Positions 7,340 to 14,029 of a stretch of DNA of 64,000 nt are shown one piece after another. Below the pieces are notes generated by a model. That model made no database searches, was not told the origin of the DNA, and was given only the letters and a program-made list of their open reading frames with translations. The stretch is from contig NZ_FXBS01000006.1 in the NCBI RefSeq assembly GCF_900178005.1, forward strand, positions 1,116,001 to 1,180,000, read 5' to 3'. This stretch comes from Tuberibacillus sp. Marseille-P3662. GTDB lineage: Bacteria > Bacillota > Bacilli > Bacillales > Sporolactobacillaceae. How positions within the stretch are numbered: the first letter of the stretch is position 1; the number at the start of each line of letters is the position of its first letter. The position numbers and the translations under genes are program-made.

Positions 7340-7715
7340 CGGCACTCACCTCCAACAATTCCGGATTCTCATAGACATTTCCGATAACAAATCCTTCTAA
7401 ATCCCAAAAATAAAAAGGTTGTTCCTGTTCAAACGGAGAGTAAAAATGCAACTTGTAAGATACAAATCTTTTAGAATAAAATACAACTGCAATACCGCCG
7501 TTACAGTCCAAAACGTCCCCCTCATAAACCTCAACTCCGTTTTTGTCCCTGAGTCCGGTGTACTGATCTCTAGATAGCAATTCATAATCTGCTAAGAATG
7601 CTGGGGATAATTCTTTTAATGGTCGTTCTTCGATTTGCGATAAAAAATAATGCTTTGTTTCAATGTTTCCACTTGCTTTGTGCCTCACGATATAGCGAAA
7701 TTTAATATTGCTCAT
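7332..7715 (-). CDS. YopX-like phage protein
   Basis: About 127 aa, with the start taken as ATG 7715 (GAGGGTGAG upstream); a GTG two codons earlier is possible. The signature YTGLRDKNGVEVYEGDVL in the middle and FVIGNVYENPELL at the C terminus are the hallmarks of the YopX family, common in Firmicutes phages with no settled function. It overlaps both neighbours, as in the rest of the operon. Confidence 0.85.
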   Translation of the reverse strand: MSNIKFRYIVRHKASGNIETKHYFLSQIEERPLKELSPAFLADYELLSRDQYTGLRDKNGVEVYEGDVLDCNGGIAVVFYSKRFVSYKLHFYSPFEQEQPFYFWDLEGFVIGNVYENPELLEVSADD

Positions 7716-8109
7716 CCACACTCACCCTCTCCGAATCCTCTATAGTCCACTTGCCTTCCATCAATTGACCAAATGTTGCGTCCGTCCCAAATATTTCTGG
7801 AAATACGTCCTTATCGACCATAACTTTGTAATCTTTTCTTAGGTGATAAGCAGCGACTTTCCCTTCGTCAACCGCCTTCATCGCTTCTTCAAAGGACACG
7901 TACCGGGGTAGGATGCGCCATTTAGTGTTAAGGAATAGCCGGTGCGCTTCCACCGTTTTATTTCCGTCCTTTAAATCCATCAATCTCATATCTCCGGGAG
8001 CATATTGAACAACTTTTCCTCGGTGACTTTCCGCTTTCTCATATGGATTTGCCATTAAATAATCGATCATCTGCCCTGTCGTTAGCCATTCAGTAACCTT
8101 CTCACTCAT
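7702..8109 (-). CDS. Phage hypothetical protein (135 aa)
   Basis: The first seven residues, MSEKVTE, are identical to those of the next upstream gene, and the DNA around both starts is nearly the same (25 of 27 bases), showing a duplicated or recombined translation start. The rest, soluble with mixed alpha/beta character, is not related. GGGAGAGG lies upstream of the ATG. No family recognised. Confidence 0.65.
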   Translation of the reverse strand: MSEKVTEWLTTGQMIDYLMANPYEKAESHRGKVVQYAPGDMRLMDLKDGNKTVEAHRLFLNTKWRILPRYVSFEEAMKAVDEGKVAAYHLRKDYKVMVDKDVFPEIFGTDATFGQLMEGKWTIEDSERVSVDEQY

Positions 8110-8416
8110 CGTCAGCCTCTCCCTTCAAACGGCGAATTTCCGCAATCAATTTTGGAACAATCTCTCTCGATTCAGCGATAAACGTTGCATTTGCATGGGC
8201 TTCCATGAATTGGTCACCTTCCTCGGGATAAACGCAATGCCCATAAATGATTTCAAGTTGCGATTCGTGTCTACTGGGAGACTCAATGGCATCGTTCATT
8301 CTTATCACATGACCGTTCTCCGATTCGTCATAAACAGTTTCCCAAGGCCCTATGGAAGTTTCACCTATAATCGTTTCGAGTCGCTTTAACTCTTGTTCCG
8401 TTACCTTCTCACTCAT
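8102..8416 (-). CDS. Phage hypothetical protein (104 aa), possible Ead/Ea22-like
   Basis: ATG at 8416 is preceded by AAGGAGG; the longer frame to 8530 runs over the region that encodes a separate 39-aa ORF. Features include GPWETVYD, then HANATFIAESREIVPKLIAEIRRL, a pattern seen in Ead/Ea22-type phage early proteins, in which a short motif with FIA precedes a terminal helix. That match is tentative. The gene ends overlapping its neighbour by 8 bp. Confidence 0.6.
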   Translation of the reverse strand: MSEKVTEQELKRLETIIGETSIGPWETVYDESENGHVIRMNDAIESPSRHESQLEIIYGHCVYPEEGDQFMEAHANATFIAESREIVPKLIAEIRRLKGEADDE

Positions 8417-8453
8417 CGTTAGCCTCCTTACTCCACAAAACCGTGGAGTGAAT

Positions 8454-8573
8454 TCACTTCCAAATAATGTACTTGAATTTGTTAGGCTTGCTCTCATGGG
8501 TCGTAATCGTCCTAAGTATTTCACCGTCACTGTTTTTCCGTTTGCTTTCTGTGACCCAAATCTTGCGACCCAT
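8454..8573 (-). CDS. Very small basic phage ORF (39 aa)
   Basis: ATG at 8573 lies 2 bp after the preceding stop codon. The product (starting MGRKIWVTESKRKNSDGEI) is basic, with no membrane segment. The ribosome-binding site is weak (CAGGTT). It fills an otherwise empty 160-bp gap in the operon. A small hairpin (CTCCAC with GTGGAG) follows the stop. Support is positional only. Confidence 0.4.
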   Translation of the reverse strand: MGRKIWVTESKRKNSDGEILRTITTHESKPNKFKYIIWK

Positions 8574-8575
8574 AA

Positions 8576-8845
8576 TTAAGAACCTGATTCAAAAGACATA
8601 AATTCATACAACTTGCACTCGATCTTGTAATCTCTAAATATCTCAATATCACCGACTGTATTTTCCAGATCTAATAGTTTGCCAAGTTTGAGAGCCGTCT
8701 CTTCAACCGTCTTTTGGACCGTATCCAGTTCAAAGTCTTCACTGTACTTGAATAACAATTCATAAAGCGCCTCATTTGGATTTGGGAAGGCAGGACCTTT
8801 CCCTGCTGGTGAATACGGTGTATAGACCTTCACTTGTTCAGGCAT
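8576..8845 (-). CDS. Phage hypothetical protein (89 aa)
   Basis: Starts 7 bp inside the preceding gene. The N terminus is proline- and glycine-rich (YTPYSPAGKGPAFPNPNEA), followed by helices rich in Glu and Leu. Soluble and acidic. No family recognised; the overlaps and reading-frame integrity support it. Confidence 0.55.
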   Translation of the reverse strand: MPEQVKVYTPYSPAGKGPAFPNPNEALYELLFKYSEDFELDTVQKTVEETALKLGKLLDLENTVGDIEIFRDYKIECKLYEFMSFESGS

Positions 8846-9467
8846 CGAAACTCATCCACCTTTCCGATTCATCTTCATTACGACTGAGAATGTGTACAGT
8901 CCGTTTCAATTGATCGTTGTCGCCTAGAAGCGTCTGATTTTCTTCAGATATGTGCTTATACAGCGTTTGAAGATTGTCTTTTTCACGAACCAAATCAGCG
9001 TTTTCAATTTTTAATTCACCGTTTTGCTTTCTCAGATCCTCTAACTCAGCTTCGGCATCAGCAAGACACTGACTGGTGTTTTTCATGTTCGCTTCTAACG
9101 CCTTATACTGGTTTTGCAATTGCTCGTTTGGATCGGTAGTATCGGCTTCATCCTTCTTTTCAGAATGATATTCTTGTTGCTGCTTTGAGCGTTGATGGTA
9201 ATAGTAAGTCTTGATTGTGTTTCGCTTTGCTCCGGTCTCATCCGAAATTTTCATAAGATCAACAGCTTGGTTATTTTCCATGGCTTCATCGATCATTTGC
9301 TTGGCCTTTTGCAAGCCTTCTTTTGCACTTTCTTTTGAGCTTGGCATCGTTTCGTGACCTCCGTTCCTATATTTTTCAAGTTCTTCTGGGGACAGCTTGT
9401 ACTCCGTTACCTCACTATTTGCCGGACGCTTGTGGTCCCGAGTGCCGTAATTGATTTGCTGATCCAT
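8838..9467 (-). CDS. Phage coiled-coil protein with HTH-like segment
   Basis: A 209-aa protein. ATG at 9467 has GGAGG 6 bp upstream. Residues about 65-92 (VDLMKISDETGAKRNTIKTYYYHQR) look like a helix-turn-helix, and residues 110-195 form a long coiled coil (ALEANMKNTSQCLADAEAEL, then repeated E/L/K heptads). DNA binding plus oligomerisation suggests a replication accessory or regulator, but this is inference. Its 5' end overlaps the 53-aa ORF by 53 bp. Confidence 0.65.
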   Translation of the reverse strand: MDQQINYGTRDHKRPANSEVTEYKLSPEELEKYRNGGHETMPSSKESAKEGLQKAKQMIDEAMENNQAVDLMKISDETGAKRNTIKTYYYHQRSKQQQEYHSEKKDEADTTDPNEQLQNQYKALEANMKNTSQCLADAEAELEDLRKQNGELKIENADLVREKDNLQTLYKHISEENQTLLGDNDQLKRTVHILSRNEDESERWMSFDA

Positions 9468-9576
9468 AGCTAACCTCCAAGTCTTCTAATTTGAACTTGA
9501 TGTGTAGAGCTTCTTGGATGTTTCCACGTGACAAAGCCGTTTCATATTGCTGTCTGAGGTGCTTCATTTGATCCAT
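9415..9576 (-). CDS. Small phage hypothetical protein (53 aa)
   Basis: ATG at 9576 follows GGGGTG at 7-bp spacing; the longer frame to 9693 runs through the zinc-finger gene and is less likely. The first 35 residues are helical (LRQQYETALSRGNIQEAL). It overlaps the coiled-coil gene by 53 bp in another frame, so the 3' part may be dispensable. Moderate support. Confidence 0.45.
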   Translation of the reverse strand: MDQMKHLRQQYETALSRGNIQEALHIKFKLEDLEVSYGSANQLRHSGPQASGK

Positions 9577-9730
9577 GATATTCACCCCGCAATTCCTTTT
9601 TAAATTCCTCGAACCATTGTTGTGCTTGGGTTGGGGTCCATCGGTCCTGGCATCCACACGGTTGAGTTTTGATACCGTAACCGACATCCTCATATAGAAC
9701 GCCGCGTCCGTGACAATTAGAGCAAATCAT
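9542..9730 (-). CDS. Small DnaJ-type zinc-finger phage protein
   Basis: About 62 aa from ATG 9730, which overlaps the stop of the helicase loader by 4 bp and has GGAGG upstream. CSNCHGRGVLY is a classic CxxCxGxG zinc-finger half, and PCGCQD provides the second pair. It follows the dnaC-like gene directly, a common position for such proteins in Bacillus phages. Role unknown. Confidence 0.65.
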   Translation of the reverse strand: MICSNCHGRGVLYEDVGYGIKTQPCGCQDRWTPTQAQQWFEEFKKELRGEYHGSNEAPQTAI

Positions 9731-10539
9731 AATTGCTTCAACCTCCAATCATCACCTTGAATTTTTATAGGCTTAGTTCCTTGCATCATTCGGGAGACGA
9801 GACGACCACCATGATGACCATACTTTTTTACGAGATCAGCTGACGTATAATTTGTAGTGAAAACATTGGCTTTGCCTATTCGCGAATTCATGATTTGAAA
9901 GAGCTTGTCCGCTGCCCAACTTTCTCGACCATCTTCGACTTTCACATATTCAGCACCAATATCATCCAAAACAAGTAGATCAACATCACTAATGATTTTC
10001 ATAATCTCTGATTCTGTTGTTTCAGACTCCTTGTTAAATGTGTCTTTAATCGCCGTCATCAAATCAGGGATATTGATAAATAGTGACTGATAACCTTTTT
10101 CTGCAACTGCCTTGGAAATGCAATATGACAAATGAGACTTTCCTAATCCATATAAGCCACGAAAAAACAATGACTGGAAATTCTTTTGTTTAAATTCATC
10201 ATCCATGAAATGATTGGCGTACCATTTTGCTTTTTGAAGAGCATCTTCTTTGCTGGGATCGTCGTCAGGTATGTAATTCTCAAAAGATGCTTTCTTAATA
10301 TCAGGTGGGATTAAACTGTATTTATCAAATATTGCTTTAGCCTTCCGCCATTTTTGTTGCTTGATTGATTCTATTTGTTGTTGCTTTAATTGCTCATCAT
10401 CACAGGTGAGACAACGACTGACCTGTCCCTTTGACGTTTCGATGATTTTGACTTCTGTACCGCAATGTTCACAAGTACGGGTTCCGACAATTTTAAAAGA
10501 GGTTTTCATATTGGCTAGTGTCTCTTTGACCGACCGCAT
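9727..10539 (-). CDS. DnaC/DnaI-like replicative helicase loader
   Basis: About 270 aa. I favour ATG 10539 (MRSVKETLANMK) over 10557. A zinc-binding N-terminal part (CEHCG to CLTC) precedes an AAA+ core with Walker A GLYGLGKSHL and Walker B LLVLDDIGAE, followed by TTNYTSADLVKKYG and an arginine-finger region near GGRLVSRMM. This is the phage homologue of DnaI/DnaC, which loads the host helicase onto the phage origin. It overlaps the DnaD-like gene, the usual pairing in this phage type. Confidence 0.9.
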   Translation of the reverse strand: MRSVKETLANMKTSFKIVGTRTCEHCGTEVKIIETSKGQVSRCLTCDDEQLKQQQIESIKQQKWRKAKAIFDKYSLIPPDIKKASFENYIPDDDPSKEDALQKAKWYANHFMDDEFKQKNFQSLFFRGLYGLGKSHLSYCISKAVAEKGYQSLFINIPDLMTAIKDTFNKESETTESEIMKIISDVDLLVLDDIGAEYVKVEDGRESWAADKLFQIMNSRIGKANVFTTNYTSADLVKKYGHHGGRLVSRMMQGTKPIKIQGDDWRLKQL

Positions 10540-11293
10540 TTTGTTCACCAACTTCATCTTGATTCAGATAAGATTCAAATTTTGTTCCAAAGAGCGTTTC
10601 AGGACGAAGGAACTTGGACATTTTAGGATCATTCACCCATTCATGGGTCTTAATCTCAATGACAAGTTTAAAATCATTAAATCGAAAACCTTCGTTCCAA
10701 CGTGCTTTGATCAGTGATCGTGTTTTATTAGTTTGTGCCCGATATTTGGATCCAGTTGCAGAGTTGAGATAGTTTACTATCTCGACGTAAGGTATTTTCT
10801 CTTCTTCTATTTCTTCTTCTTTTTCTTCTTCTTCTTCTTCTTCTTCTTCTTGTCCCCTTACCGTCCACGTGTCGTCCACGTATCGTGAAAATTGATCCAA
10901 AATCGCTTCATTATGGACATTTTGAGCGATATCTTGAAGAAGGGATTTATCTTTAACACTCTCTAATTCCTTAGCAATTAAATCAATAACTGGTTTTCCT
11001 GCACGGTGAAGGTTGTATTTACCCCAGTTGATGACTGCAATTTCCCTCGTGTTTTCGTTGTACTTAACAACCTTATGGTGATTGACGAACCGTTCTAGCA
11101 AACTTCGGACTGACTCAATAGAATAGCCTAAATCAAAGGCCATTTGCTTTCTCGTGATCTGATAAACACCGATCTGTGTGGTGTTTGGATTGGTCAAAAG
11201 ATAAAGGTAAAAATATTTGTCCTCTGGCGTCATTTCTTCCAACACTTTAGGATCTTGCCAAAATGTTGTATGGATTTGTCTAAATTTAGCCAA
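10493..11293 (-). CDS. DnaD-like phage replication initiation protein
   Basis: A 266-aa protein starting with TTG behind GGGTGAA. The N-terminal winged helix (about 1-110) is of the phage replisome-organiser type (FWQDPKVLEEMTPEDKYFYLYLLTNP). A stretch of glutamates (about 150-166) links to a C-terminal domain (YVEIVNYLNSATGSKYR through RPETLFGTKFESYL) that matches the conserved phage replication C-terminal domain. It should recognise the phage origin and recruit the helicase-loader encoded next. The Glu run is coded by a repeated GAA/GAAG tract prone to slippage. Confidence 0.88.
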   Translation of the reverse strand: MAKFRQIHTTFWQDPKVLEEMTPEDKYFYLYLLTNPNTTQIGVYQITRKQMAFDLGYSIESVRSLLERFVNHHKVVKYNENTREIAVINWGKYNLHRAGKPVIDLIAKELESVKDKSLLQDIAQNVHNEAILDQFSRYVDDTWTVRGQEEEEEEEEEKEEEIEEEKIPYVEIVNYLNSATGSKYRAQTNKTRSLIKARWNEGFRFNDFKLVIEIKTHEWVNDPKMSKFLRPETLFGTKFESYLNQDEVGEQNAVGQRDTSQYENLF

Positions 11294-11322
11294 GAAAAGT
11301 TCACCCTTTCATGCATAAATTT

Positions 11323-11352
11323 GTACAAGTTTGATATACTGATAGTACAAGT
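11323..11352 (-). promoter_or_regulatory. Direct repeats upstream of the replication genes
   Basis: GTACAAGT occurs at 11323-11330 and again at 11345-11352 in the same orientation, 22 bp apart, so on the same face of the helix. They sit 30-60 bp before the TTG start of the DnaD-like gene. They could be a regulator site or include the promoter (TTGTAC on the minus strand). Confidence 0.35.
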
Positions 11353-11392
11353 TGTTTTTTTGAGAGGGGACTCTGGGCTGCTACCCTTCCCC

Positions 11393-11482
11393 TCATAATC
11401 CAAATGTGATTGAATAAATGCCAATGAATATAACAACACCGGCAATGACAAAGTGATACCAACGATCTCCGTTGTCTTCCAT
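11393..11482 (-). CDS. Tiny phage membrane protein (29 aa)
   Basis: ATG at 11482 has GGGAGG at good spacing. The product has a short polar start and one hydrophobic segment (VIAGVVIFIGIYSIT). It is the only sensible frame between the Rha gene and the replication genes. No family can be assigned to a protein this short. Confidence 0.5.
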   Translation of the reverse strand: MEDNGDRWYHFVIAGVVIFIGIYSITFGL

Positions 11483-11518
11483 TACGAAATCCTCCCTTCG
11501 TAGATTGATAGATTGGAT

Positions 11519-12175
11519 TTACAAAGGGCGCCAAGCGCTCACCCATTGAATGGCATCATCATAATCAACGCGCTTAACTTCCCTATATGTTGGTGCCTGG
11601 AAAGCACGTCTTAATTGACTATGGATGTGAGAATACATTTGATGTTTTGTATCAAGAGTTCCCATGATTCCATCGCTAAATAGTTTCTCAATACGTTTTT
11701 TGATCGCATGATTCAAAGTGCTAGCTTGTCCGTGATTTAACGTTAGTTCGTTATCAAAACGTGTTTTTAACTCGCCTACTTCTTCCTCGATTCCATCCAT
11801 TCGCTCATTTGATTCAATTGATAACTTCATAGCAGATATCAACTGATCACGTTCACTCAATGGCTGTGGTTGGTTCAATTGCTTTTCCATTCTGCGAAAC
11901 TCATTGATGTATTTTTCTTTAAATTCAGCTGCCTTCTTACCTGTGTATCCCATAGCCAAAAATGAAAACCCATCTTGGGTGATGTAAAACATTGGATATT
12001 GTTTGCCTCGGCTTTCATAATTTGACGGCGCAAAATTGCGCTGCGAAAATTCATTGCTACATTCAAGATTTCGAATGTCTCTTAAAACATCCCGATGATT
12101 TTTACCAAAAGACTCGGCAACCGTTGGGCTGTCTGTCACCACTTCTTCGTTTTTTATGAATACTAAATCGTTCAT
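11519..12175 (-). CDS. Rha-family phage antirepressor with ORF6C-type C terminus
   Basis: A 218-aa protein. The N-terminal domain (VTDSPTVAESFGKNHRDVLRDIRNL, then GKQYPMFYITQDGFSFLAMGYTGKKAAEFKEKYINEF) is the Rha/pRha fold. The C-terminal part (about 120-215) resembles ORF6C (helical, with HGQASTLNHAIKKRIEKLF). Such proteins counter the lysogeny repressor or regulate early phage genes. It has a good ribosome-binding site (AAAGGAGTG) and lies near the start of the early operon, as expected for an antirepressor. Confidence 0.88.
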   Translation of the reverse strand: MNDLVFIKNEEVVTDSPTVAESFGKNHRDVLRDIRNLECSNEFSQRNFAPSNYESRGKQYPMFYITQDGFSFLAMGYTGKKAAEFKEKYINEFRRMEKQLNQPQPLSERDQLISAMKLSIESNERMDGIEEEVGELKTRFDNELTLNHGQASTLNHAIKKRIEKLFSDGIMGTLDTKHQMYSHIHSQLRRAFQAPTYREVKRVDYDDAIQWVSAWRPL

Positions 12176-12201
12176 TTAGCCCCACTCCTTTCAGCAGCCA
12201 T

Positions 12202-12321
12202 TTAGATATATTCTTCAGCGTCCGATTTTGTTTCAAAAACTTTGGTATAAACCCAACCGAATTGGTTTTTACTTTTTACGTGAAACGCGCCGCCTTTTTC
12301 TTCAACCCAATGAGTTCTCAT
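12202..12321 (-). CDS. Small phage hypothetical protein (39 aa)
   Basis: ATG at 12321 follows GGGGAGGTG at ideal spacing. The product has an aromatic-rich beta-like pattern (MRTHWVEEKGGAFHV, then GWVYTKVFETKSDAEEYI), like small single-domain phage proteins of DUF type. It sits between the HTH gene and the antirepressor. The translation signal is the main support. Confidence 0.55.
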   Translation of the reverse strand: MRTHWVEEKGGAFHVKSKNQFGWVYTKVFETKSDAEEYI

Positions 12322-12325
12322 TGAT

Positions 12326-12592
12326 TCACCTCCCCTTCTCGTGAATCCACTGGATTAGAAAATCTTTAGCTTCTTGGGCAGGAAAATACCATTTTTGCCC
12401 GACTTTAAATTTAGGAAAGCGTTCATCAAAGAAAAATTGATCTTGAATTGTTCCCCAGCTCATGCAAGTTCGGCGTTTTAACTCTGCCGTATCCCAAAAA
12501 ACAAGATCTGCTTCAATTTGTTTGACCTTTTCCTCGACCTTTTCTAAATAAAGATCACGTGCTTCTTGTTCATCGATTTGAATGTCTAGCAA
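12326..12592 (-). CDS. HTH / DUF771-like phage DNA-binding protein
   Basis: About 88 aa. TTG at 12592 with AAAGGTGG upstream is preferred; a longer frame from ATG 12625 would overlap the Cro-like gene by 17 bp. The segment FWDTAELKRRTCMSWGTIQDQFFFDERFPKFKVGQKWYFPAQEAKDFLIQWI is the helix-turn-helix with wing seen in DUF771 and excisionase-like proteins. Directly after cro, so it may act as excisionase or early regulator; function is inferred. Confidence 0.65.
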   Translation of the reverse strand: MLDIQIDEQEARDLYLEKVEEKVKQIEADLVFWDTAELKRRTCMSWGTIQDQFFFDERFPKFKVGQKWYFPAQEAKDFLIQWIHEKGR

Positions 12593-12608
12593 AAGAGCCC
12601 ACCACCTT

Positions 12609-12803
12609 TCAAGAATTAGTTTCATATGTGATTTTTAAGCCGAGAGCTGAACAAACTTTATTAATTGTATCTTCATTCCACCTCCGTTCACCCGCAATTA
12701 GATCAGATAAATATTGAGCACTATAACCAATTTCCCTTGCTAATTGAGCGTTTGTTATTTTTTTTTGCTGCATTTTTTCCTTAACGACGTTTGAAAAGTT
12801 CAT
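12609..12803 (-). CDS. Cro-like XRE-family repressor
   Basis: About 64 aa from ATG 12803 (GGGAGG 7 bp upstream); an alternative start at 12827 has no site. A single helix-turn-helix: ITNAQLAREIGYSAQYLSDLIAGERRWNEDTINKVCSALGL. First gene of the leftward early operon and divergent from the CI-like repressor, with shared operators between them, so it most likely acts as Cro. Confidence 0.85.
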   Translation of the reverse strand: MNFSNVVKEKMQQKKITNAQLAREIGYSAQYLSDLIAGERRWNEDTINKVCSALGLKITYETNS

Positions 12804-12831
12804 TTCATTACCTCCCGTTAAACACAATATT

Positions 12832-13008
12832 AAGCAATTAGCTTATTAATATCAAAGCCTGAAATTAAGCATATAGCTTTATTTAATAGCGTTAACACCA
12901 TTAAATAAACTATTTGCTTAAATATGCTCGGATTTGCTATTAATTTAAGCTATTTGCATATTGTGAGTGTAAGCTAATAGTGTTATTCTTTTTATAAGCT
13001 ATTTGCTG
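12832..13008. promoter_or_regulatory. Lysis-lysogeny switch: six AAGC-N5-GCTT operators and promoters
   Basis: Between cro and cI I find a 13-bp palindrome, consensus AAGC-N5-GCTT, at 12832-12844 and 12867-12879 (both perfect), 12907-12919, 12947-12959, 12971-12983 and 12996-13008 (one or more mismatches). Three lie on the cro side and three on the cI side. For cI a promoter is visible: TTGTGA at 12961-12966, 17 bp, TATTCT at 12984-12989; operators five and six overlap its spacer and start region. They are presumably bound by both the CI-like and Cro-like proteins. Confidence 0.75.
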
Positions 13009-13028
13009 ATAGATTCGGAGGAGAAATA

Positions 13029-13499
13029 ATGGATGTTAATCATAGGATTAAGGAAATTAGAGAAACCAAAAGAAATAATTCAGGAAGAAAATTAAGTGGT
13101 ACCGCAGTGGCAAAGATGTTAGGAATCACTCCCCAGTATTACTATGAAATCGAAAGAGGTGAGAAAAACTTAAGTGCTGAAATGGCAAGGAATATATCTG
13201 AAATTTTTGGCGTAACAACCGATTACTTGTTAGGTATTTCTGATGATCCAAACGATTCAGAACCAAAACGACGACAAACAGAGATTACTGATAAAGATGA
13301 ACGTGACATAGCTAAACGCATGGAAGAAATCAAAAAAGACTTACAAGATGATGGTGGTCTCAGCTTTTCTGGTGAACCGATGAGCGATGAGGCTAAAGAG
13401 TCATTACTCGATGCTATGGAACATGTGGTAAGACAGACTCAGCGAATTAACAAGAAATACATACCTAAAAAATACAGAGAAGATAAAGATAAAGATTAG
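13029..13499 (+). CDS. CI-like XRE phage repressor
   Basis: A 156-aa protein starting after GGAGGAG. The N-terminal helix-turn-helix spans about residues 5-68 (GTAVAKMLGITPQYYYEIERGEKNLSAEMARNISEIFGVTTDYLLG). The C-terminal part is short, charged and has no LexA-like self-cleaving protease. An ImmA-type peptidase is encoded immediately downstream, so induction probably goes through cleavage by that partner, as in ICEBs1 and phi105-like elements. Confidence 0.88.
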   Translation: MDVNHRIKEIRETKRNNSGRKLSGTAVAKMLGITPQYYYEIERGEKNLSAEMARNISEIFGVTTDYLLGISDDPNDSEPKRRQTEITDKDERDIAKRMEEIKKDLQDDGGLSFSGEPMSDEAKESLLDAMEHVVRQTQRINKKYIPKKYREDKDKD

Positions 13500-13501
13500 G
13501 G

Positions 13502-13957
13502 GTGACCAAGGGGGTCAAATTTTTGAAGTGGGTTAAAGATAATGTGGGTACATTAATTAAGAAATGTAAAACAAACGATCCTTTTGAAATTGCAAACTTT
13601 ATAAATGTCCATGTTGTACCCTGGGATCTGCATGAGGAGATCAATGGATTTTACAAATACGATCGTCGAAATAAATACATATTTTATAACAGCAATTTGG
13701 GTAACGAAATGCAATACTTTGTATGCGCTCACGAACTTGGACACGCTGTTTTGCACCCAAAAGTGAATACGCCGTTTCTTCGGTCAAGTACATTTTTCTC
13801 TATAAACAAAATTGAGGTTGAAGCGAATACATTTGCTGTGGAATTACTTATCCCGGATAAAGTGATTTATGATCAATGCAATTCAAGAATGACTATTCAA
13901 GAAGCTGCATCAACATACAATGTGCCACATGAAGTAGCACATCTAAAAAATTTTTAA
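13502..13957 (+). CDS. ImmA/IrrE-family metallopeptidase
   Basis: Up to 151 aa. The zinc protease motif HExxH is clear in CAHELGHAVLHP, with a downstream EANTFAVELLIP glutamate region typical of ImmA/IrrE. The start is uncertain: GTG 13502 lies almost on the cI stop, whereas TTG 13523 has AGGGGG 8 bp upstream and may be the true start. By analogy with ImmA it should cleave the CI-like repressor and trigger excision and lytic growth after DNA damage. Confidence 0.88.
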   Translation: MTKGVKFLKWVKDNVGTLIKKCKTNDPFEIANFINVHVVPWDLHEEINGFYKYDRRNKYIFYNSNLGNEMQYFVCAHELGHAVLHPKVNTPFLRSSTFFSINKIEVEANTFAVELLIPDKVIYDQCNSRMTIQEAASTYNVPHEVAHLKNF

Positions 13958-14029
13958 CTTCAAATAGAACATACATTCTATTAAGGAGGTGAAAATAGGC
14001 TAACCGATAAACTGAAAGGAGAAATGTAA

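Noticed and set aside
11367-11396. GAGGGG/CCCCTC hairpin as terminator before the DnaD-like gene
   Set aside because: The minus strand continues with an A-run rather than a T-run and the stem is only 6 bp.
11230-11546. Minus-strand frames of 73-84 aa between the Rha and DnaD-like genes
   Set aside because: They overlap stronger genes in other frames and lack ribosome-binding sites; a 29-aa ORF with a good site explains the gap better.
12828-13028. Short regularly spaced repeats as a CRISPR array
   Set aside because: Repeats are 13-bp palindromes with irregular 11-27-bp gaps between divergent repressor genes, which fits operators; no CRISPR array or cas gene is present.
13975-14000. AAGGAGGTG before position 14000 as the start of another gene
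   Set aside because: No start codon follows at suitable distance and the frame stops quickly; the integrase has its own site further down.
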